Assembly (NCBI GenBank): GCA_949825045.1
Contig: OX463818.1
Coordinates: 32,504,906-32,568,905 of the forward strand
Origin: Argyresthia goedartella
Taxonomy: Eukaryota > Arthropoda > Insecta > Lepidoptera > Argyresthiidae
DNA: 64,000 nucleotides
Direction: 5' to 3'
A program made the translations under genes and the position numbers. The notes under the pieces were generated by a model. That model was not told the origin of the DNA. It saw nothing but the letters and a program-made list of their open reading frames with translations, and did not search any database. Shown here in pieces: positions 11,328-21,829 of this stretch; position 1 is the stretch's first letter, and each line of letters starts with the position of its first letter.

Positions 11328-12046
11328 CTGTGTGTGGTACAGACGTTCCGAGCGATCGTGCATTGTGGAGTGAACGAGTCTTTGCAAACGCGATTAAAGC
11401 GTTAGCGTAAGAAAATGAATAAACTTTATAAAACTAAGCATAAATATACACCATTTACCATACGGGGTGGCAGAGGGACAATTGTGCCCACTTTTGCGTG
11501 ATAGGGGGCTAGCCCTTCGCCGCAGCTATGGATATATGAAGTTCCGTTCCGAATTCTCAGGATGTTTAACTAAACTATTGATGATTGATGAGCAACATTT
11601 TGTAATACGGGAAAATTCTTTTAGACTTCGTCTTAGGCTGGCATGTAGGTACGAAATAAAGATTATTGTTAGTTCTAAAATTACTAAATCATTGTCATTA
11701 TTTATGTTATTATAACTTATTTTGACTTACATTCGCAAGCTTATGCCATAAATATCTCTTGAAAACAGTATTCCAGCAAGATCGTGAGTTTACCCCTAAA
11801 AAACAACTGCGAACGCTCGAAACAACATGGTTAATCACACAAACAGGCGTGTGAAGTGAAATGTGCCACAAGCCACAATACATATAAAATTAAAATATTA
11901 AATGAAATCTGAAAAGACACTGGTGAAGTTGTGACACCACACATAAGCACACAAACAAATAAGCAACAGTGCAGGAGTATGTGTATGTTAGCCCACAACG
12001 AGACAAATCACATTTCAACACGAAATCATGCAGCAGGCGGACACTG
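11328..12046. other. POSH intron, nothing recognised
   Basis: AT-rich intron. Open frames at 11467-11715 and 11890-12165 show no domain or family resemblance. Confidence 0.5.
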
Positions 12047-12352
12047 TTTAAATTGGCTTGTGTTATGATTAGCAAAAATGCACCTAATTTACTACCAATA
12101 AATTCGAAATGACTGCCAGAATGGATAAATGTCCACCAAATTGTGTTTGGATAAATGATCACCAAACTTCTTATTATGTTTTGTGTACTTAAGTTTATGT
12201 TTTAAGTATTTTTTGTTGTTCTTACATGTTCAACCTAACACGAAGGATTTACCCTTCACCTAAGCTACCGCAGTATTTTCCCTGATATTTTCTGCAACTT
12301 TTGGTGATCATTTATCCATTTTGGTAAGAAAAAAATACTTTGGTGGTCATTT
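12047..12352 (+). repeat. Dispersed repeat, copy 1 (GCTACCGCAGTATTTT family)
   Basis: Shares long similarity with 16156-16483 (opposite strand) and its central part with 22575-22690 and 22787-22900. Shared landmarks are TTCTTACATGTTCAACCTAA, CCTTCACCTAAGCTACCGCA and GGTGATCATTTATCC. Non-coding and probably a MITE or SINE-like family; the family name is not known to me. Confidence 0.75.
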
Positions 12353-13141
12353 AAATTGTTCTCGTTTAAATCCCAGAAAGGACACATGGTATGATTTCCA
12401 TCGAAACTGTTCAGGTTTTCTAAGAATTTCCGATTTTGTATGACTAAATTTGTTGTTGGTAAATGGGCGCTTATAAGGTTCCGACAATAATTGCACAACA
12501 CAAGAGTTTGTTGGTTCCTCGATTTGACAGGTATAGTTTTCTTACGATTTCGCGGACCGTAAAACTATTGTGTAGACCGTCGTCGTCGCCGCTAGATGTC
12601 GCCATTAACCTGACGTGTTGTACCTGTTGGTATTAATTATGCGGCGGCGCATGCATGTTGGTATTATTCCGTATCTCTGAAATCTATCACGAGTCACTTC
12701 AAATAGATGTTCAAAGGGTGTTCGTCAAATTGAAATTGACGTTCGATCAATCAGAACGCGATTATTTTACACGAGCTATCATTTCAACCGACTATGATTT
12801 GAGTTTTAACAGAAACGGTATATGTCAAGATAAACAGATTCTGATCAATGCTCTGAGTTAACGGAATGGTGCAAGTATCAAGTATGAAGTCATCTCGCGT
12901 TGAGGTTAATAACAATGTGTAGTCCTGTAGTCAAGACAAGAAGGTATTTAAAACAACCAAAAGTATGATTAAGTTGAAAGCAAAACAGCATATGTTCCTT
13001 TTTCAAGATTAGTTTAGTTGTGTTTGTAGCCTGCGCAACCTTACCGGTTACCTATGTTTGCAATCTCTTAAATACCTACGAGATGCTGACCAATGCTCTA
13101 AGTTAACGGAATGGTGCAACTGTGTAGATGTCGCCACCGAC
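12353..13141. other. POSH intron with rearranged partial copies of the next exon boundary
   Basis: 12594-12618 resembles 13125-13149 (exon end and donor), and 12833-12866 resembles 13087-13120. Order is inverted between the two pairs. No exon was accepted here. Confidence 0.5.
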
Positions 13142-13314
13142 CTGACGTGGTGCGGCGGCGGTGGCGGCGGTGGCGCGGGCGCGTGCTCGAACACCGGATT
13201 GTCCATGCTGTAGGACGGCGGGGGCGACTTGCACTTCTTCATGGCCGCCAGCCGCCTCATCAGCGACACGCCGGAGGAGATTGACGACTTTTCCGCCTTG
13301 CACTTGTCTTTCGC
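13142..13314 (-). CDS. POSH: POSH exon: basic linker with conserved MDNPVFE motif
   Basis: The acceptor is CTCAACAG before 13314 and the donor is CGTCAG then GTCGGT, a weak donor with the intron starting at 13141. It encodes AKDKCKAEKSS, GVSLMRRLAAMKKCKSPPP, SYSMDNPVFE and a proline run ending HHV plus two bases. The SLM-RL--MK-KSPPP and YS-DNPVFE blocks are conserved in insect POSH between SH3-3 and SH3-4. The AG overhang joins G at 11327 to give Arg, then SGSCPSQLL, which matches the family. Confidence 0.88.
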
Positions 13315-13991
13315 CTGTTGAGTAGGATTTATTTTGAGACCCATTCACATTATGTCGAACAGACAGTTTTATCGGATCCGGCAAGTTGTCGGATGTTGGC
13401 ATATGTATGTCGACATCACTGTTCATCGATCCGATAAATCTGTCGGCGGCGACACATTTGCTGGAAGTTCAGCAAGATTTATGTCGGGTCGACTGTATGT
13501 TCACATTATGTCGGACGGGTAGCTCAATGTAATGTGAACAGCAGTCGGCGACCGGCAAAATTGTCAGTACGACATAAAGTAAACTGGCACTTCAAGTATT
13601 CATAGAAATCTCTTTTTAGAGATAAGCTCGCCTTTGTACATATTTTTCCATTTTAATTTAAGTTACCGTTTAGTTAAGTTTTCTTGCTTCTAGACAATAA
13701 TATCATTTTAAATTCCAAATTAGAGTTAGGCCTTAGGCCCCTTAGCTTTCAGAGCTAAATCTGAGCCCGATCTCAAATTAGGAGTGAGGTTATAAAAGAT
13801 TCCTCGAGACGTAAACAGCTTAAATTAATTTCTGAATCTCAGCCTTATTGTCACTACTTTTGCTAGACAGTGAGTCAGCGAGTGAATGAATGGATGACTA
13901 ATCGAATCAATGAAAAGTTTCTGAGTAATTAGGAGAAAAGTACAGAGCTCGTGATTCAATTCTGTTTGGTCCAGGTATATAGTCAGGTCAC
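13315..13991. other. POSH intron with palindromic stretch and a LINE/SINE tail motif
   Basis: 13345-13530 has repeated and inverted TTCACATTATGTCG-type motifs. 13608-13660 carries TTTTTAGAGATAAGCTCGCC and TTTGTACATATTTTT, a 3'-tail motif of dispersed insect retroposons, also seen at 24235-24265 and (diverged) 43768-43800. Confidence 0.55.
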
Positions 13992-14126
13992 CTTCTCCTT
14001 GCAGCCGGCAGCGTGCAGTGCGGCGGCGCGCTCGGGCGGGGACTGCGGCGGCTCAGGTGCGCGCGGGGGCGCCAGCAGGACGGGCGCGGGCGCGGGCGCG
14101 GCGGAGGGGGCGGCGGCGGGGGTGTC
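13992..14126 (-). CDS. POSH: POSH exon: Ala/Pro-rich linker
   Basis: The acceptor is GCGCTTCAG before 14126 and the donor is GAGAAG then GTGACC, with the intron starting at 13991. It is 135 bases, exactly 45 codons, in phase 0 at both ends. The peptide is low-complexity (DTPAAAPSAAPAPAPVLLAP and onward), ending GCKEK. It has no domain, but phase, position and the Lys-rich end that continues into the next exon (AKDKCKAEK) fit the POSH linker after SH3-3. The repetitive GC-rich sequence makes the exact start less certain. Confidence 0.75.
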
Positions 14127-14462
14127 CTGAAGCGCACGACTTATTGCTTCACTCGACATTCCCAGATTAGATATATTGAATATGAACTCATGCTATCCCC
14201 GTTGGCGCCCTTGTCTGTCATATGCCACTTGTACAATCCCTCATCCCTCCTCCATAGATGTAAAACTTTTTGTGTGTGAGATTTCTTTCGAAAGGGGCAT
14301 CCTATACTAGTCAGTTATCGCTCGACACCCCGTCTTTATGCCTCGCTTTACTGGCTTGGATAGAGCACGCGGCGAGGGCTTGTTGGGGCGCGAGATAACT
14401 CGTCTTAGTCTCCAGCGAGGCTGGCTCCCTCGCTGCACTCCAGCAACTAGTAGGGTTGTCAC

Positions 14463-14620
14463 CTGCGCATGCTCGTGCCGCGCCTGACTGGGCTGGCTGG
14501 CGACGGCGGCGGTGGGATGTGGCGCCACGTAGTTCCCGGGGAACACGCCAGCGCGCCGCGTGCGCTCCGAGCGCCCCTTGAACCAGCCGTCGCGGCAGCG
14601 TTCCGTCACCGTGTAAACGC
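14463..14620 (-). CDS. POSH: POSH exon: second half of SH3-3
   Basis: The acceptor is TTGTTGCAG before 14620 and the donor is GCGCAG then GTGACA, with the intron starting at 14462. It encodes [15 protein letters not shown], then [13 protein letters not shown], then a short Ala/Gln-rich tail. RCRDGWFKG and GVFPGNYV are highly specific for POSH SH3-3. It starts with two bases completing Gly and ends in phase 0 at 14463. It is GC-rich and flanked by AT-rich intron. Confidence 0.95.
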
Positions 14621-15530
14621 CTGCAACAATTTAAATTCGTAAATATAAAAATAAACATTTGTATACAGGCAATGTAAATTGCTTTTTTTCTCCCCAAACG
14701 GAATATGAGATTGAAACATTGACTGTGCGAAAAACCGTTCAAGGAACCGTAGCAGTAAGTATCTTTGTCGCTGAAATTAGTACATTTGGTACGAACGAGT
14801 ACGCAAAGGATTATGTTTATGAACCGAAGAAGTTTACAGCACGAGCCGAAGGCGTGGGTAGTAGCGAGTTCGTAAAGAAGCCTTTTCGAACGGGTTAGGA
14901 ATATAACTCTTCCCAAAATCAATCGACGAAGTTGCTATTTTGAGGTTAGAATTCTAATTCATTCGTAAATATAAGGCTTTGCGAACTCGTAGGAAATCTG
15001 CTACTTCACTTCTCATGCTCGAAAACTCCTTCTTTATGCTGGATGTAGGCTGCATAAAATATCATTTTATGCACCCGAGCATAAAGTGTTGTTGTCATCT
15101 AGACTAAGACAATTGAGCCATTCAGCCAAACGACGAGACGACGTGACTGCATTAAATAAACTTGTTATTTTAATAAATTTACTTTCATTTATTTGCATTA
15201 TATTGTGCATAGTAAAAAAAACTAATAAATACAAGTATAATTAACAAAAAAAAAAACGTATGACTTGGCAGTATCGTGTACGACCTAAGCTGAAAATTAC
15301 ATGCAGAAAATAAAAATAGAGTGGCGGGAAAGAGACTTGTTTTTGATTTTTATTCGTTGTTTTATTTGCAAAACTTTTTGTTTTACGAAAGTTAATTAAT
15401 ATGTCGTCAAGTGAAGAAGAAATAATGCTTACGCCTAACACACTAATGGAAAAAGCAAAATTATTTATTGAACAGACATTGCCGCATTATAGTCATAATG
15501 TGTAATTTTTCAGATAAGAAATGAGTTTTT
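14621..15530. other. POSH intron with a dispersed repeat
   Basis: 14800-14895 (GAGTTCGTAAAGAAGCCTTT and GAGCCGAAGG motifs) is similar to 20090-20170 in inverted orientation. The remainder is AT-rich with no supported gene. Confidence 0.5.
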
Positions 15531-15613
15531 ACCAAATAGTTTAAAATTATGCTAATCCTTACGTGCGGTTTTTGTACGCAGTAAAGAGGGTTCATGATAC
15601 GTGTGTAGATAAA
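15531..15613 (+). repeat. Orphan copy of the foldback arm
   Basis: Matches the right arm of the 5922-6355 element along its full 83 bases (ACGTGCGGTTTTTGTACGCA and AGGGTTCATGATACGTGTG) with a few substitutions. No inverted partner is present nearby. It shows that the arm is a dispersed unit. Confidence 0.85.
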
Positions 15614-15686
15614 AACCCATTTTGTCCTCGACTAATTATGCAACGAACCAACGAAAGGAAAAGTAGAATGAGGAATGTTAACGGAC

Positions 15687-15862
15687 CTCCTTTCCTTAAC
15701 TCAAGTTCATCAGGCTTCTGCGGCTTGTATGGATACAGCGCTATGTAGGCTGCCGGCAGTGGTCGTCGTCTCCTGTCCCTTTCCCGCTCGCGGGCCGAGG
15801 ACTCCCTGTCTCTCTCTGGCATGTAGTCGAGAAGGCTGGTCGCGAGGATCTCGGCAGAGTGG
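15687..15862 (-). CDS. POSH: POSH exon: end of linker and start of SH3-3
   Basis: The acceptor is ACTACAG before 15862 and the donor is GGAG then GTCCGT, with the intron starting at 15686. One base, 58 codons and one base are encoded: HSAEILATSLLDYMPERD, a strongly basic patch (RERERDRRRR), then YIALYPYKPQKPDELELRKG. ALYPYKPQKPDELELRKG is the first half of the third POSH SH3 domain. The end phase (G) joins GC of the exon at 14620 to give Gly. Both junction phases agree with the neighbours. Confidence 0.93.
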
Positions 15863-16155
15863 CTGTAGTAATGGCAATTATGGTTTACTGTTTGCAGTTT
15901 TCTGATATAATCTGTAACAGATTATTCTGTGGACGAGTTCGTCTAACTAATACGCGTTTGAGATGAATAAACTAATAACCAACTAATAGCAACCACAATC
16001 TTCCGCTCCGCCTTGGTGACCTCAATACCTCTGCTGCCCTACCCTGAAGACCAGGGAAGTGCTCGTGTAGTGAAAACGTTCTAAATCAGTGCCAATAAGT
16101 TCTGTAAACCCACGACTCGTACATGCTATTCTATTTTATTAAAGGCAACAAATAT

Positions 16156-16483
16156 AATGACCACCAAAATATTTTTCTCCTACCCAAAATGGCTAAATGA
16201 CCACCAAAAGTTGCAGAAAATATCAGGGCAAAATACTGCGGTAGCTTAGGTGAAGGGTAAAGGGGGTGAGCGATGCGAGGCCCCCATTATCTTTCGTGTT
16301 AGGTTGAACATGTAAGAACAACAAAAAAATACTTAAAACATAAACTTAAGTACACAAAACATAAAAAGAAGTTTGGTGATCATTTATCCAAACACAATTT
16401 TGTGGACATTTAGCCATTCTGGCAGTCATTTCGAATTTATTGGTAGTAAAATAGATGCATTTTTGGTAATCGTTTAAACACAA
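16156..16483 (-). repeat. Dispersed repeat, copy 2 (GCTACCGCAGTATTTT family)
   Basis: Reverse complement of the 12047-12352 repeat over nearly its full length. It contains an additional GGGGGTGAGCGATGCGAGG segment that the first copy lacks but the copies at 22625 and 22838 share in variant form. Confidence 0.75.
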
Positions 16484-16718
16484 GCCTTTATTAAATATCT
16501 CTCCACTCTGTTTCTATCTATTTATACCTAAACTCCTGTTACTATAGGTCGAATATTTCGTTTTTTTTAGACCTGACAGTAGGACGGCTTACGAATCGTC
16601 TTTTAGTCGGCAGGGAAGATAGTAATTGTCGGTTCCACAATGGTTCCACAAAACAAAACGAACGCATGAAACACGAACACGAACTCGTGTGAACCAAGAA
16701 GTGTACGAAAGGACTCAC

Positions 16719-17712
16719 CGATTCTGATTCGAAGTTTGACCCGCATTCAGATGCGAGCCGGGCGTAAGACTGTGCCTTTTCTCTCTATTCCCGTGCTCTC
16801 TATGCGCCCGCGATAAGTAACTCCCGTCTTTGCCGTGAGAGGGCGACAGTGCAGCCTGCAATCCCAGCCCGAACGTAAGCAGAGACTCCGGCCCGGACGG
16901 ACGCACGGGATTCTGAGCCTTGGACGACGAGGGTACGTCGAGTAACGAAGGCTCACTTTGGCTTGTCTGGCTCTCGTTGACCGAACCTTCCGCCGGTAAA
17001 CTGACGTTCAAAGACGTGTTCGTGGCCGTTGAACTTTCGTTCAAGCTTAGAACGCCTATTGATGAGTTTAGATCTTGGGAGTCGGCCTCTTCGGTTGTTT
17101 GCGCTGGGTTCGTCAGTGCTACTGTCGTGTTTCGCTCAGTGTTGTTGTCTGGGGAGCTGGGTAGGCTAGGTTCGGCGCTCTCAGACGAGCTCGTATTGGA
17201 GCTAGAGTTAGGTGTTGTTGTGGAGCTCACACCTACAGATGGCGTGTTCACACTCGAACTAGAATCGGAGCTGTTCTGCGAGTTGAAGTTAGCCACGGAA
17301 ACTGGCACCCGAACATTCTGGTAAGTCGTCTCGGCTTTGTGATGGACCGGCGTGCAGTTGTAGCTGTCGTACTTAACCGTTCTCAGCCTATCGAAGCCGT
17401 CGATTCGGGACACGCTCTCTGTCACGCCGACAGTCGCTTGATGGACGGACTTATTGTGTAGATTAGTCGCATGTATAAGTTCCAAATGCTTCGTGTTTGT
17501 TGGTTCCATAATGTTTCTGGGTAGCGCGGTGGTTGTGACCAGGCCGTGGGTTACGGATTGCGGGACCAATATTTGCGATTGTGGCGCCAACATTGGTCAA
17601 CGTGTTGGTGGTAGTTTGGATGTGATTGGCTCATTGTGGCGATGTTCTGGTAGTTGGCTTGGCCCGCGTTGGTGGGCGTCGACATCGACATTGGCTGGTA
17701 GCGGTGCGTGTG
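16719..17712 (-). CDS. POSH: POSH exon: long Ser/Thr-rich linker between SH3-2 and SH3-3, with a frame break
   Basis: Starting after the putative acceptor at 17713, the frame reads HTHRYQPMSMSTP and then breaks near 17591-17599. There the incoming frame runs on to a stop at 17551, while a second frame opens right after a TGA at 17597-17599 and stays open to the donor. The second frame is rich in Ser, Thr, Asn and Gln and ends with a NREKRHSLTPG motif, similar to the RHSL region of POSH linkers. The donor CG then GTGAGT (intron from 16718) leaves two bases, completed by C at 15862 to give Arg, then HSAEI, as in the RHSMEI motif of other POSH proteins. The break fits loss of one A in the AA run next to the ATG at 17591-17593. 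An assembly error, a true mutation or an unseen intron are all possible. Confidence 0.78.
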
Positions 17713-17787
17713 CTGAAAGAGACGAGTATAGTAGCCTTCAGTGCGTGGGAGAGAGAGAGCAGGTGTTGTGTTTGTGTTGACATTTAC

Positions 17788-17866
17788 CTGTACATGGTGC
17801 CTGTGGTCCGAATGCCCTGGTCTGGCGTTGTCTGGCGTCGGGGGTACGGGGCGGGTCACAGTTGGA
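17788..17866 (-). CDS. POSH: POSH exon: first part of the inter-SH3 linker
   Basis: The acceptor is GTTTCCAG before 17866. The exon opens with T, completing the Ser codon of the upstream exon, and encodes PTVTRPVPPTPDNARPGHSD, then HRHHVQ. At 17788 a strong donor (ACAG then GTAAATG) ends the exon in phase 0. The sequence beyond it (17713-17787) is exactly 75 bases, has no stop in this frame, and ends in a pyrimidine-rich acceptor (CTCTTTCAG). The 75 bases could therefore be a spliced mini-intron or 25 retained codons. Sequence alone cannot decide. Confidence 0.75.
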
Positions 17867-18253
17867 CTGGAAACATATAAGAAAGACAGTAAGTACACCC
17901 AGGTTTCTTTTTCTTGTAGCGCCTACGTCTGGAGATTGGGCGTCAGCTCTGAGTATCAGTTTCGGTCTATCGCCAGGCTAAACAAGTCATCGATGACGGC
18001 TTGGTAAACTTCTTGAATGGTTCGAAAAAACTTTAGTACTCCCCTACATCATTTTAGGCGAGGCAGTAGGCCAATACAGCCTTTCGTAAAGCTTACAGAA
18101 AATCGTAGTATTTATTAAAGAAGTTGTTTCTTTATACTCGCTTGTTGATCATGAGTGTCAGGTACGTATAAACTTAAGTCTATTATTTTTGCTCCATAGA
18201 AAAAACTCCCGAATGATCACAACATTTGTTTATAACGAAATCAGCCAAATATT
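17867..18253. other. POSH intron, nothing recognised
   Basis: AT-rich intron after the linker exon. No exon, RNA or repeat structure was recognised. Confidence 0.5.
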
Positions 18254-18516
18254 CAAGGTGACATTTAATTAGCTGATCATATTTTGGGGATTGATAGTAC
18301 CCATAATTAAGAACAACTTTCCACAAGAAACATATGGTCGCAAATGAAAAAAATATTTCGTCCCTCAGTACATTAACCCGATCAGCTGATTACAAGTTAC
18401 TATGGGAGACCCAAATATTTTTTTCGTTTGCGACTATATGTTTCTTGAGGAAAGTTGTTCACAATTATGTGTACTATCATTCTCCAAAATATGGTCAGCT
18501 AATTAAATATCACCTT
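18254..18516. mobile_element. Palindromic MITE-like foldback element, about 263 bp
   Basis: The arms of about 105 bases (starting TCAAGGTGACATTTAATTAG on the left, complement ending TTAAATATCACCTTG on the right) are roughly 90 percent complementary around a short centre near 18385. Non-coding. Confidence 0.85.
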
Positions 18517-18624
18517 GTATAGAGGATCCAAAAGTGATTCAGCTAACATTAATTGCTACAAAATATTTTTATTCTACGATCGTTTGGTATCGTTTGGGTA
18601 TATCAAACCAAGTTTGTGACCTCG

Positions 18625-19806
18625 AAAGTGGGGGGGGGACAACTTTTGGTGGCCCAAAGGTGGTCCCCATACAAGAGATGTGATTTTTGGGCGAAGGCGA
18701 AGGCGACACAAAGCGAAAAGTTTTTTTTTAGGATCACTTTGTTGTCGGACTGTATGTCTGTCCATCCGTCTGTCCGTTTTTATTTTTTCTCTCTTAGAAC
18801 CTTTTTCCCGGGAACACGTGAAGGTATCAAGTTGACATTGATATCAAATACGCATATATGCAGTACCATAGAACTGTGAAAAAACAAATTTCAACGCTAT
18901 CAAATAGTAAGCCAGAATGTTGCCGCATATTTCGAAGGAATCAAAATAATTCTATAGGGTGCTTTTCATGGACCTAGAATCTTGACATTTGGCAAAAAGA
19001 AAAACAATATCTTTTTAATACCACATACAAAGTTATAAATTCACCTGGTTCCATACATGGAGTATGAAATTATAATGTGAAATAATTTTGTAAACAACAG
19101 TTTGCTATCGAAACACACAGGAAAATTCAAAATTAATCCCCATTCAAGAAACTTGAATGCCACTGTCCGGTACGGTGGTACAGAACCCTTAGTGCGCGAG
19201 ACTGACTCGCACTTGACCGTTTTATTAAAACGCAATATGGATCATATCAAAACATAATTGATTACTAAAGCGGCAATAAAAAGACACTTTGTGGAAATAA
19301 TATATAATACATTGGACACTATTTACTCACATTGATCTAGCCCCAAACTAGGATTCCCTGCATCTTATGTACTAGACAACGATACACGTATTTATATAGA
19401 TAAATATTATACGTAGATAGATAAACAACCATGATTACAGTACACACATCCGTTCTCATCAAACAAATATTTGCCCCCACCGGGACTTGAACCCGGGACC
19501 CTTGGCTTCGTAGGCAGGGTCACTGCCGACTCGGCCATTCGCGTCGTCGAAATGTCAATTGTCAACGGTTGTTACGGTCCTTGAGATATAGCCTGCTAAT
19601 AGACAGACGGAAGAATGGAATGACGGATGAACCAACGGACGGACGGACAGCAGAGTAAAGTATTTTTGGCCAAAACGCATGTTGAAGGGCACTTCGGCGG
19701 CATTCGTAAGCTATAACTATTGATTTGAAAAGAGGTTGACACAAGAATTATAGGATTTTTTTTTTGTTTATTTTCGAGTTTTTGGGCCACCAAAAGTTGT
19801 CCCCCC
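18625..19806. repeat. Repeat segment bounded by an inverted G-run/TTTTGGTGGCCC motif
   Basis: GGGGGACAACTTTTGGTGGC at about 18632 is mirrored by GCCACCAAAAGTTGTCCCCC at about 19786. Inside are low-complexity GTCTGTCCGTCTGT and GGACGGACGGACAG tracts and a complete SINE on the minus strand. Probably an old DNA transposon or composite repeat; the class is unresolved. Confidence 0.55.
19301..19552 (-). mobile_element. tRNA-derived SINE, copy 1
   Basis: On the minus strand the head has an A box (TGGCCGAGTCGG) and a B box (GGGTTCAAGTCC), as in RNA polymerase III promoters. It is followed by a body shared with 43095-43358: ATGGTTGTTTATCTATCTA, GGGAATCCTAGTTTGGGGCT. The TAT-rich 3' end is at about 19305. 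It lies inside the composite repeat 18625-19806. Confidence 0.88.
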
Positions 19807-20573
19807 CCTTTGTCCTGTTCCCGGTCCCGTTTTACCCTTTAGGTACGGAACCCTAAAAACAGGGTAATTTTTATTCCACATTTGGTGGGTTCGATTACGG
19901 ATCAATTCAGGCGAATTAAAGAAAACTTTGAATGCAGTTCAAATTGTTTTAATAGTAATATTAAAGGTATTTTACCTCCCTGTGGCATAGCCGTGGGACT
20001 TCCTGTATATTGGGCTATATACCTTTTTCCGCCTTCTAACCTCAAAATAGCACCTTCGCCGCTTGATTTTGGGCTCTCAGGCGGAAAAATTCTATTCGAA
20101 ACTCGTTCGAAAAGGCTTCTTTACGAACCCCGCTACGACCCTTGCCTTCGGCTCGGCCGTTGCCGTTTCTTCTCAACCCCGGGGCTTACCTTCCGAAACG
20201 GTGTAGGTTTTTTTATACAAAAAAAACTTGTAGTTAAGTATAATTTTGACGTTGAATAAGATAATCTATTTATTTATATTCAATAAAAAAAAAAGCTGAT
20301 TATGTTTCTTCTGAAATTCTCGTTTCGTAAATAAGCCTTTGTGAACTCGTACGAAATGTACTATTATCTCGCACTAGATTTAAATTTATTTACTTATTAT
20401 TTATTCAATTGTTATAAAAGATATATTAAGCTATGACGCTCTGTCAGTCCTCTATACATCGGCTAAGAGCGTTTTTTACATTTGAATTTATATTCCCCTC
20501 AAAGTGAGCTGAAGGTGAAATTCCAAGTTCCACTGTCGGGCTGCGCAGCCTCAAGGGACCCTTATACAGATCA
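19807..20573. other. POSH intron with a dispersed repeat
   Basis: 20090-20170 carries AAAAGGCTTCTTTACGAACC and CCTTCGGCTCGG, the inverted counterpart of 14800-14895. No gene is supported. Confidence 0.5.
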
Positions 20574-20916
20574 GTTAACTAAAGCTGGCACGTTATGCAA
20601 TTTCACTATACATTATGTTTAAAAATGAATGATTTTATTCTAACCTAGAAATAGGTAAGCAATCACAATAACGCGCGTCCATTGACACGTGTCCCGAATG
20701 CAAGAAGATCACTCTATATTTATAAACAGTAGCAAAAGCAAAACAATAACTGTCTTCTTTATTCTAAGTCTGAGAGAGAGAGAGAGACAGGCAGACTATT
20801 CTTGATGTCCATGCAGTGCAACGTCACGCCATGCGTATATGTGAATATACGCATGGCGTGACGCTTGTCTGGTGTCTTCACGTGTAAATGTGTAGAATGT
20901 GCCAGCTTTAGTTAAC
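20574..20916. mobile_element. MITE-like element with perfect 18-bp inverted ends
   Basis: GTTAACTAAAGCTGGCAC at 20574-20591 is the exact reverse complement of 20899-20916. Inside, 20822-20840 and 20845-20863 form a perfect 19-bp stem (CGTCACGCCATGCGTATAT) with a 4-base loop. Non-coding. It ends 92 bases before a POSH donor. Confidence 0.82.
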
Positions 20917-21007
20917 CGATGTGAACAAAGTTTAATGTTTCTAGGTCCTGGCTCAGGCTGGGCATTTGTCTATCAGTCCATCAGTCAACATCAGGGTGTG
21001 CGCTCAC

Positions 21008-21134
21008 CTCGCCATCAGCTGCCTGGCGGGCTGGTTGAGCTCGACGAAGGCGATGGGGAAGATGCCGACGCGCTCCTCGATGCGGCCCTCCGCCCAGTTC
21101 TCGTCCACGCGCCGGTGCACCGTGATTATTGCGC
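21008..21134 (-). CDS. POSH: POSH exon: rest of SH3-2
   Basis: The acceptor is TGCGCAG before 21134 and the donor is GCGAG then GTGAGCG, with the intron starting at 21007. It encodes [20 protein letters not shown], then [30 protein letters not shown] and GIFP are characteristic of the second SH3 of POSH proteins. The exon ends with two bases (AG), completed by T at 17866 to give Ser. GC content is much higher than in the flanking intron. This is one of the most diagnostic exons for the POSH assignment. Confidence 0.95.
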
Positions 21135-21818
21135 CTGCGCATACAGAAAATATCTCATATCAAAGGAAATATTTAGATTCCTCGAATATCATTGGAATCT
21201 TATTTTCCTAATAAACACAATGATGTTGGAGGAATCTATACATGAACTTAAATCACTATGTCAAATCTCAAACCTATAGGTGTAATATGTATTTTCTTCG
21301 TTTTGTGTACCACAAGCTGTGCTAGATCGCGGAATAGTGGTAATCACCACGTTCAAGAAGTGAGACTTCCATACATTCAGCCTGTGAGAGAACCCACTGC
21401 AAGTTAGACTTAAAAAAACCGTAAAGTTCAATCCCTATTTCTTCCTCCCCGGTCGGGATGCGAATGAGGTCTATGTACATGAAAAGTCCTTATCAAAACT
21501 TTTGCTGCACGGAACCACAAACCAAAACGGCATCTGTGTAGTTTTTTTTTGTATTTATTTTTTTTCAAATAGCGCTGAATCAATTTTAATAAAATTTATA
21601 AGGGATCATTTCTGAAGTATGACCTACCAATCAAAATAAGAATCATAAAAATCGGTTCATAATTGAAGGAGTAATCGCGTGTCAAACCCACATTGAAAAC
21701 CTCGTCCTTTTTGAAGTCATTTGAAAATACATGGCGTTGAGTGTCGGACAAAAAAATCGAAAAAAAGATATAAAAGGTCAAGGTAACAAAATGACATGAG
21801 CTAGTTTTGAGAAAAGAT

Positions 21819-21823
21819 AAAAA
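21819..21823 (-). terminator. Pol III terminator of tRNA-Asp
   Basis: Five consecutive T on the minus strand, six bases after the discriminator base of the tRNA. Confidence 0.8.
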
Positions 21824-21829
21824 GTTTTT

